The notes beneath the pieces were generated by a model that was given only the letters and a program-made list of their open reading frames with translations, searched no databases and had not been told where the DNA came from. From RGIG9151 sp963635575 (GTDB lineage: Bacteria; Bacillota; Clostridia; TANB77; RGIG9151): DNA of 14,590 nt. The position numbers were made by a program, and so were the translations under genes. The stretch is taken from positions 1 to 14,590 of the forward strand of contig CAVHFU010000035.1 in assembly GCA_963635575.1 (NCBI GenBank), given 5' to 3'. Below, piece after piece: positions 8,191 through 14,590 of the stretch; within the stretch, counting starts at the first letter, position 1, and every line of letters starts with the position of its first letter.

Positions 8191-8191
8191 A

Positions 8192-11100
8192 ATGGATAAA
8201 AAAATGTATACTTTGTCACGTCCGCAGAAAACTATTTGGTATATGGAGAAATTGTATAAAGATTCTGGAATGACAAACATTTGTGGAACAGTAAGATTTA
8301 AAATTGGAGTTGATTTTGAACTTTTATGTAAAGCAATTAACATTTTTGTTTCTGCTAATGATGCTATGCGTGTTAAAGTGCTGGAGGACAATGGAACCCC
8401 ATATCAATATATAAAGGATTATAAAGAGTTTGAAGTTAAATTTGTTGATTTCTCTGATAAAACTAAAGAAGAGTTTTATAGATGGGAAGAAATTGAGAGC
8501 AAGAAACCAATTGATACTTCAAGTAGCGAATTGTTTGAATTCATAATGATTAAATTTAGTGATTCAGAGGGCGGATATCTTATAAAAATTAACCATATCA
8601 TTAGTGATGCGTGGAGCATTATGCTTTTGGTAAGCGACATAAAAGATATATATTCCGAGTTAATTTATGGAAATTTTAGGAAATATGAAAAGCCTTCTTA
8701 TTTAGATTATATAGACTCGGAGGAAGAATATTTTAGTTCAAAGCGTTATATTTCGGATAAAGAATATTGGGAAGAGAAGTTAAAAGATTTCGAAGAAGTT
8801 ACAACATTAAAAGACAATGTAGGAGATAAAAGCTTTACTAACGCTACCAGAAGGACGTTTTTGATACCTGAAAAATTAAACAGAAAAATGAAGTCTTTTT
8901 GCGAAGAAAATAAAGTGTCGGAATATGCATTATTTATAGGTGCATTGGCTATGTACATAAATAGAGTTAAAAATAAAGAAAATATATTGCTTGGTACATC
9001 TTTATTAAATAGAACTGGAATAAAGGAAAAAGAAACGATGGGAATGTTTGCTAGTACGGCCGTTCCACTAAAAGTTGATATTAAAGATGATACAAACTTT
9101 AGCATGTTTATAAAAGAAATATCAAAAGAAATTTTGTCTGTTTTGAGGCATCAAAAATACCCTTATGAAGATATGCTTAAAATAGCTCAAAACGCCAATA
9201 AATCAGCTGACAAAATATTTGATATAGTTCTTAACTATCAAAATGCAAAAGGAACTAAGGGCGTTTTAGAGCATGAAGTATCGTATTCTACAAGATGGAA
9301 TTTCAATGGGGAGCAAATCGAGTCCTTAATTGTTAATGTAAATGATAGAGATAATGAAGGTAGATTAATAATAGATTATGATTTCTTAAACCATATGTTT
9401 TGTATTAAGGAAATAGAGTTTTTACATCAACATATTATTAATATTTTATGGCATGCATTAGACAATCCGGAGAAAGCGATATCAAAGCTAGAAATGCTTT
9501 CAGAGGATGAAAAAAGGCAAATTCTATTTGATTTTAATGATACAGAAGCAACTTATAATAAGAATATTACAATACACGAATTATTTGAAGAAATAGTAAG
9601 AAAATATCCGAATAATATTGCTGTCAAATTTGAAAATGAGACTATCACTTATAGAGAGCTAAATGAAAAGGCAAATAGTTTAGCTAGAACTTTAAGAAAG
9701 TTGGGTGTAAGGCGTCAGGATATCATTGCAGTTATAATGTATAAGTCAATAAATACGATAATTGCCACTTTGGGTATTCTTAAAGCCGGGGCAGCATACT
9801 TGCCAATTGATCCTGATTTTCCAAGCGATAGGAAGAACTTTATGATTACTGACTGCAATTCAAGAGTACTGATTACTGAACAAAAGTTAAAAAACGAGAA
9901 TCCTTTTGATGGAACAGTTATATGTTTAGACGAGGAAGGAGTATTCTGTGAAGATATAACTAATTTAGAAAATATAAATGAATCCGCTGATTTGATTTAT
10001 ATAATTTATACATCCGGTTCTACGGGTAATCCAAAAGGAGTTATGTTAGAACACAGAAATGTTGTAAGGCTTCTATTTAACAGTAAATTCCAGTATGATT
10101 TTAATGAGAATGACGTTTGGACAATGTTTCACTCATATTGTTTTGATTTTTCGGTGTGGGAAATGTATGGTGCACTGCTTTATGGCGGAAAACTTATAAT
10201 TATATCTAAGGAAACCTCAAAAGACTTAAATAAATTTGTCAAATTGCTTAGAGAAGAAAATGTTAGTGTACTTAATCAAACACCGGCAATGTTTTATAAT
10301 GTAATTAATGAAGAAATGTTATATAATGACGCTGATTTAAGCATAAGGTATGTTATTTTTGGGGGAGAGGCATTAAATCCTAGTAAATTAAAACCATTTA
10401 GAGAGAAATATCGAAAATGTAAATTAATTAATATGTATGGAATAACTGAGACAACGGTTCATGTTACATTTAAAGAGCTGAGTGATGATGACATAGAAAG
10501 TGGGAAGAGTAATATAGGTAGGCCTATTCCAACATTAAAAACATATATAATGGATAAAAATTTGAACTTATTGCCAATTGGAATACCAGGGGAGATTTGT
10601 GTTTCCGGTGATGGAGTTGCGAGGGGGTATTTGAATCAAAAAGAACTAACCGATAAAAAATTTGTTGTTAATCCGTATAGCCCAAATAAAAGATTATATC
10701 GTTCCGGTGACTTAGGAAGATTTTTTGCAAGAGGAGATATGGAATACTTAGGAAGGATTGACAGTCAAGTTAAGGTTAGAGGTTTTAGAGTTGAAATAGG
10801 TGAGATTGAACGAAATATATCTAGTTTTCCTAAGGTAAAAGATGTTGTAGTTATTCCTAAAAAGGACGAAAATGAAAAGAGCTATTTAGTTGCTTATTTA
10901 GTATGTACACAGGCGATAGATATTCAGGAATTAAAAAAACATTTAGGGAAATTTATGCCGACATATATGATTCCTTCATATTTTGTATTTATGGAAAAAT
11001 TACCAATTAATGCCAACGGAAAGATAAATAGAAAGGAATTGCCTGAACCTTTAAGAGAAATAAAAGAGGATGTACCATATGTTGAACCTAGAGATAAAAC

Positions 11101-12511
11101 CGACAAAGTTTTGCAAACCGTTTTCTCAGAGGTTTTAAAGCTAGAGAATATAGGAATAGATAATGATTTTTTTGCTATGGGAGGAGATTCTTTAACGGTT
11201 ATTCAAGCATTGACTAAATTATATAAATATGATTTAGGAATTAGTGCTACGGATTTTTATAAGTATCCTACAATTAGGTTGCTAAGTAATAAAGTTAAAA
11301 ATAATATACAATTAGATGATGATATGCAAAGAGAGTCTTTTGCAGTGGTCCCTGATTTCAAATTATCAGAGAAGTTAACTAATAGGGAAATGAAAAATGT
11401 TTTAGTTACGGGCGCAACCGGTTTCTTAGGTAGTCATATTGTAAAGAATTTGTTAGATAATACTGAGGCTAAAGTTTATTGTTTGGTTAGAGGGAGCTCT
11501 CAAACTGAAGCAAGGGAAAGGTTTTTTAAAGTATTTAAATTTTATTTTAATACTCAATATTGCGAAGATAGAATAGAAATTATTAACGGGGATATTACTA
11601 TGGAAGATCTTGGAGTAGACTCTGAAATGTCTTATAAATTGGGCAGAACAATAGACAATATTATACATACAGCTGCACTTGTTAAATATTATGGGGATTA
11701 CAAAGAATTTGAAACAATTAATATAGCGGGTGTTAGAAATGTAATGATTTTCGCAAAAAAATATGACATAAAACTTAATCACATTTCTACAATAGGTATT
11801 TCAGGGAGCTATTTAGTAAGAAATAACATAAATTCAAAAGAGCTTACAGAAAAAGATTTATATGTTGGTCAAAATTACACTGAAAATGCTTATGTTAAGA
11901 CTAAATTCTTAGCTGAAAATATGCTATTGAATGAGATTAGTAATGGACTAAAATTGACTATATTTAGAATGGGAAATTTAACAGGAAGGTATAGCGATGG
12001 GTATTTTCAAAAGAATGCCAAGGATAATGCTTTTTATAATATATTAAAATCTATAATTGAACTAAAAAAAGTCTCTTCAGACATGGATGATGTAGATGTT
12101 GAGCTTACGCCAGTTGATATGGCTGCAAATTGTGTGGTAAACATTGCTAAAACTAATGAATGCGATTCTAGAATTTTTCATATAACAAATTATAAAGAAC
12201 CACATTTTGAAAAAATAAGACATATGTTAGTAGAACTTGGCTTTGATATTCAAGTTATTAGTAACGATGAATTTAATAGGTACATAAAAGAAGTGGCAGG
12301 TAAGGACGAGGAAAGTGAAATACTTAGAGGTATAATTACAGATATGGGGACAGATGGTAGTCTGAATTATAATATACCTGTAAAAGCGACTGCAAATATT
12401 ACAGCAAAATATCTAAAAATGTTAGGATTCGAATGGCCTGATATAGAAATTGAATACGTAAAAAGGATAGTGGATTATTTAAATTCAATAAATTATTTTG
12501 AAATTAAATAA
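8192..12511 (+). CDS. Single-module NRPS (C-A-T-R), predicted threonine-activating, reductive release
   Basis: This is a 1439-residue nonribosomal peptide synthetase with one complete module and a terminal reductase. AGGGAGG, 8 bases upstream, supports the start. The condensation domain (about 5-430) has its active-site motif as N134-H135-I-I-S-D139-A140-W: the catalytic second His and the Asp are kept, the first His is Asn and the Gly is Ala. The adenylation domain (about 455-955) has Y-T-S-G-S-T-G-N-P-K-G at 606-616, N-M-Y-G-I-T-E at 747-753 and N-G-K ending at K944. Alignment by eye to GrsA gives the pocket D652, F653, W656, N695, I722, G724, M748, V756, H757, K944, the canonical threonine code. 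The thiolation domain carries the phosphopantetheine serine S1000 in G-G-D-S. The reductase (about 1065-1430) has the NADPH loop G-A-T-G-F-L-G (1074-1080), T1200 and Y1234-x-x-x-K1238, so thioester release as aldehyde or alcohol is expected. A leading C domain with no upstream module needs an acyl or aminoacyl donor in trans. The rare codon ATA is common here, unlike in rpoBC. Probably co-transcribed with the kinase 22 bp downstream. Confidence 0.95.
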   Translation: MDKKMYTLSRPQKTIWYMEKLYKDSGMTNICGTVRFKIGVDFELLCKAINIFVSANDAMRVKVLEDNGTPYQYIKDYKEFEVKFVDFSDKTKEEFYRWEEIESKKPIDTSSSELFEFIMIKFSDSEGGYLIKINHIISDAWSIMLLVSDIKDIYSELIYGNFRKYEKPSYLDYIDSEEEYFSSKRYISDKEYWEEKLKDFEEVTTLKDNVGDKSFTNATRRTFLIPEKLNRKMKSFCEENKVSEYALFIGALAMYINRVKNKENILLGTSLLNRTGIKEKETMGMFASTAVPLKVDIKDDTNFSMFIKEISKEILSVLRHQKYPYEDMLKIAQNANKSADKIFDIVLNYQNAKGTKGVLEHEVSYSTRWNFNGEQIESLIVNVNDRDNEGRLIIDYDFLNHMFCIKEIEFLHQHIINILWHALDNPEKAISKLEMLSEDEKRQILFDFNDTEATYNKNITIHELFEEIVRKYPNNIAVKFENETITYRELNEKANSLARTLRKLGVRRQDIIAVIMYKSINTIIATLGILKAGAAYLPIDPDFPSDRKNFMITDCNSRVLITEQKLKNENPFDGTVICLDEEGVFCEDITNLENINESADLIYIIYTSGSTGNPKGVMLEHRNVVRLLFNSKFQYDFNENDVWTMFHSYCFDFSVWEMYGALLYGGKLIIISKETSKDLNKFVKLLREENVSVLNQTPAMFYNVINEEMLYNDADLSIRYVIFGGEALNPSKLKPFREKYRKCKLINMYGITETTVHVTFKELSDDDIESGKSNIGRPIPTLKTYIMDKNLNLLPIGIPGEICVSGDGVARGYLNQKELTDKKFVVNPYSPNKRLYRSGDLGRFFARGDMEYLGRIDSQVKVRGFRVEIGEIERNISSFPKVKDVVVIPKKDENEKSYLVAYLVCTQAIDIQELKKHLGKFMPTYMIPSYFVFMEKLPINANGKINRKELPEPLREIKEDVPYVEPRDKTDKVLQTVFSEVLKLENIGIDNDFFAMGGDSLTVIQALTKLYKYDLGISATDFYKYPTIRLLSNKVKNNIQLDDDMQRESFAVVPDFKLSEKLTNREMKNVLVTGATGFLGSHIVKNLLDNTEAKVYCLVRGSSQTEARERFFKVFKFYFNTQYCEDRIEIINGDITMEDLGVDSEMSYKLGRTIDNIIHTAALVKYYGDYKEFETINIAGVRNVMIFAKKYDIKLNHISTIGISGSYLVRNNINSKELTEKDLYVGQNYTENAYVKTKFLAENMLLNEISNGLKLTIFRMGNLTGRYSDGYFQKNAKDNAFYNILKSIIELKKVSSDMDDVDVELTPVDMAANCVVNIAKTNECDSRIFHITNYKEPHFEKIRHMLVELGFDIQVISNDEFNRYIKEVAGKDEESEILRGIITDMGTDGSLNYNIPVKATANITAKYLKMLGFEWPDIEIEYVKRIVDYLNSINYFEIK

Positions 12512-12533
12512 TACGAAAGAAAGAGTGAAAAAT

Positions 12534-14519
12534 ATGAGAAAAAGGTCTGATGTATGGGGAATTATAAATATTTATAATATTATAATAGTAATATTGGGAA
12601 TAGGATTTTATTTTTTACTACCTATTTTGTTAAATTATGCACCAGGGTCATATAATAGTTATTTTGAGACTCAAATAGATTCGGGAATGAATTATTTTGT
12701 TCAGTTTTTCTTAGCAATACTTGCAGTAATTATTATTGTTGACACTCTCGTATGGTTTCAATTTAAAGAAATCAAGAGTTTGGAAGGGATAACTTTAGAT
12801 GATAATACACGAGATAAAGAATGTAAAATAAAAGCAAAATGCTTTAGGTTACCATTTAGATTATACTTATATGAAATAACTATAATTCCAGTAATAGTCG
12901 CTATTGTCTTGTGGATAACTAAAACTGAAATAGGGTTAATTGTAAAAACAACGTTGATAATATTTTTATTTGCCACAGTCCTTTCTACATCAGCATACGT
13001 GTTTACTAGAAATAAAATGAAACAGCTTTTCAACAGGATAAACAATTTTGAAATATGTGGAGGAAAGTCTAATATAAGTCTTGCTAGTAAAATATTTTTG
13101 CAAATTTTTCCGCTTTTTTTGGTGATTTCAATTTTCTTATCATTTTTAGGATATGTAAGAATGATTAATGAAAAAGGACTAATGCGATTCGAAGAATATA
13201 CAGTAAGATTAGATGAAAGTTTGAGTCATAACATCGCCACAGAAAAAGAATTGTTTGAATCAGCAAATAAGATAGTTAGAATAAATCCTAATGACGAGAT
13301 GTTTATAATACGAAATAATGAAGTTCTTTATAATGAAGGCAGTGAATTAAGTGGTTTTTTCATAAAATATGCAACAATTTTAGGAGAGGAATATAATGGA
13401 CATTTGTACGACTATTATGGTTCAGATATTCAGGGAACAGCAGAATATATAAAGATAGAAAATAACAATTATATAGTAGGCGTAAAATATAATTTAGTAT
13501 CTCAAGAAATGATTTTGGTTTTTGTTTGCGGTACAGTTTTTATGTTGCTTTTGACGATATTTGTACTTGTATTTTTAAGCAAGGACTTATCGGACGATAT
13601 CGGTGAGGTAGGAAAGTATTTGTATAAGCTTTCTAATCAAGATAGCATAGATTACGATAAAAAACTTCCTGTTACCTCTAATGATGAAATTGGTGAGTTG
13701 GTTATCTCTTTCAATAAAATTCTTGATTTAGAAAAGAACAACATTGAAACTATGTCTAGAAACCAAGAAATTTTAGTAGAACAAGAACGTCTTTCGTCTT
13801 TAGGACAATTAATTGGTGGTATTGCACACAACTTAAAAACACCTATAATGTCTATTGCCGGAGCTTTAGAAGGGGTAGAGGATTTAATAAAAGAGTATGA
13901 TGAATCAATAGATGATAGCCAGGTAACAAAGGAGGATCATCATCAAATTGCAGGTGAAATGAAAGAATGGATAAGCAAAATAAGACCGTATTTATCATAT
14001 ATGACTGAAGTTATCGATGCGGTAAAGGGGCAAGCTGTTTCAATGAATGCTTCAACCGTGGGAGAATTCTCAGCAGAGGAACTTATTGCAAGAACTCAGA
14101 TTTTAATGAAAAATGAGTTAAAACGACGTCATTGTAATTTAAGTCTTGATTTAAATATTGGCGAGAAAACACAAATTAAAGGTGAAATAAGTGCAATAGT
14201 TCAAGTTATGGATAACTTAATAATTAATGCTATGGATGCTTATGGAGAAAAGGGCGGAAATATAGACATTAAGGTAAGAGAAGATGAGGAGAAGATATAT
14301 ATAGAGGTAGCTGATTTGGCAGGTGGAATATCCGAAACTGTTAAAGACAAATTATTTAAGGAGATGATTACTTCAAAAGGCAAGAACGGAACAGGTTTAG
14401 GACTTTATATGTGCTATTCGACTATTAAAGGAAAGTTTGATGGTGACATGTGGTTTGAAAGTAAAGATGGAGTAGGTACGACTTTCCATATTATATTAAA
14501 TAAGCTAAAGATTTTATAA
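12534..14519 (+). CDS. Membrane sensor histidine kinase with HAMP domain and atypical H-box
   Basis: This is a 661-residue sensor kinase. Six hydrophobic helices are visible at about 10-34, 53-75, 112-129, 133-157, 187-208 and 326-348. With the N-terminus inside, an external loop of about 117 residues (209-325) lies between helices 5 and 6 and is the likely ligand-sensing region. A HAMP-like segment follows (about 349-400, ending near N-D-E-I-G-E-L), then the dimerisation/phosphoacceptor domain with I-A-H432-N-L-K-T-P. The usual residue after the histidine is Glu; here it is Asn. The ATPase domain has N561-L-I-I-N565-A-M-D-A, a modified G1 box D594-L-A-G-G-I, and G619-T-G-L-G-L at its G2 box. 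The start at 12534 (ATG) has only a weak AAGAG site. An in-frame GTG (12525) and a TTG (12498, inside the NRPS end) are possible alternatives. It lies 22 bp after the NRPS with no terminator between, so it is probably translated from the same mRNA. No partner response regulator is in the window. The true ligand is unknown. Confidence 0.92.
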   Translation: MRKRSDVWGIINIYNIIIVILGIGFYFLLPILLNYAPGSYNSYFETQIDSGMNYFVQFFLAILAVIIIVDTLVWFQFKEIKSLEGITLDDNTRDKECKIKAKCFRLPFRLYLYEITIIPVIVAIVLWITKTEIGLIVKTTLIIFLFATVLSTSAYVFTRNKMKQLFNRINNFEICGGKSNISLASKIFLQIFPLFLVISIFLSFLGYVRMINEKGLMRFEEYTVRLDESLSHNIATEKELFESANKIVRINPNDEMFIIRNNEVLYNEGSELSGFFIKYATILGEEYNGHLYDYYGSDIQGTAEYIKIENNNYIVGVKYNLVSQEMILVFVCGTVFMLLLTIFVLVFLSKDLSDDIGEVGKYLYKLSNQDSIDYDKKLPVTSNDEIGELVISFNKILDLEKNNIETMSRNQEILVEQERLSSLGQLIGGIAHNLKTPIMSIAGALEGVEDLIKEYDESIDDSQVTKEDHHQIAGEMKEWISKIRPYLSYMTEVIDAVKGQAVSMNASTVGEFSAEELIARTQILMKNELKRRHCNLSLDLNIGEKTQIKGEISAIVQVMDNLIINAMDAYGEKGGNIDIKVREDEEKIYIEVADLAGGISETVKDKLFKEMITSKGKNGTGLGLYMCYSTIKGKFDGDMWFESKDGVGTTFHIILNKLKIL

Positions 14520-14590
14520 AATATTTGCACACCCACTGTCAATAATTTTTGAAAATGTCCTAAAAAAATTCAAACATTAACGGGAAAATT

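Noticed and set aside
14520..14590. Search for a terminator or a next gene start after the kinase
   Set aside because: No stem with a T tract and no start codon with a ribosome binding site could be supported in these 71 bases. The operon may continue past the window.

Overview
The window (about one third G+C, with codon choice dominated by A/T-ending codons) looks like a chromosomal segment of a low-GC Gram-positive bacterium of the class Clostridia. The supports are the RpoB/RpoC sequences, purine-rich Shine-Dalgarno sites, a DUF1540 small protein and a long acidic RpoB tail. I cannot place it below class from sequence reading alone.

Layout. Bases 1-439 hold no convincing gene. They contain a terminator-like hairpin (39-72), an inverted repeat (106-141), a strong vegetative promoter (143-171) and a roughly 260-nt hairpin-containing leader that runs into rpoB. 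rpoB (440-4174) and rpoC (4207-7839) form the core RNA polymerase operon and are intact and canonical. rpoC ends directly on a strong hairpin (7840-7887) that also serves a small convergent gene on the minus strand, a 53-residue DUF1540 protein (7886-8047). A 144-bp divergent intergenic region follows, with promoter-like elements and a 14-bp palindrome. It leads into a single-module nonribosomal peptide synthetase (8192-12511), and 22 bp later into a membrane sensor histidine kinase (12534-14519). The last 71 bases carry no gene or terminator that I can support.

How the genes work together. rpoBC is housekeeping. The NRPS has the order condensation - adenylation - thiolation - terminal reductase. 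Its adenylation pocket reads D-F-W-N-I-G-M-V-H-K, the textbook code for L-threonine. The predicted reaction is activation of threonine, N-acylation by a donor supplied from outside this protein, and NADPH-dependent release as an aldehyde or alcohol. The kinase lies immediately downstream on the same strand, probably in the same transcript. It has six predicted membrane helices, an external loop, a HAMP domain and an unusual H-N-L-K-T-P phosphoacceptor box.

The most interesting hypothesis is a compact synthesise-and-sense module. A one-enzyme N-acyl-threoninal or threoninol product would be a small secreted mediator, and the adjacent kinase would respond to it or to the process it affects. This is inference from adjacency. 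No response regulator, phosphopantetheinyl transferase, acyl-activating enzyme or transporter is present in the window. The module directly follows rpoBC, where many Firmicutes carry the rpsL-rpsG-fusA-tuf genes, which suggests an accessory insertion or rearrangement at a core locus.
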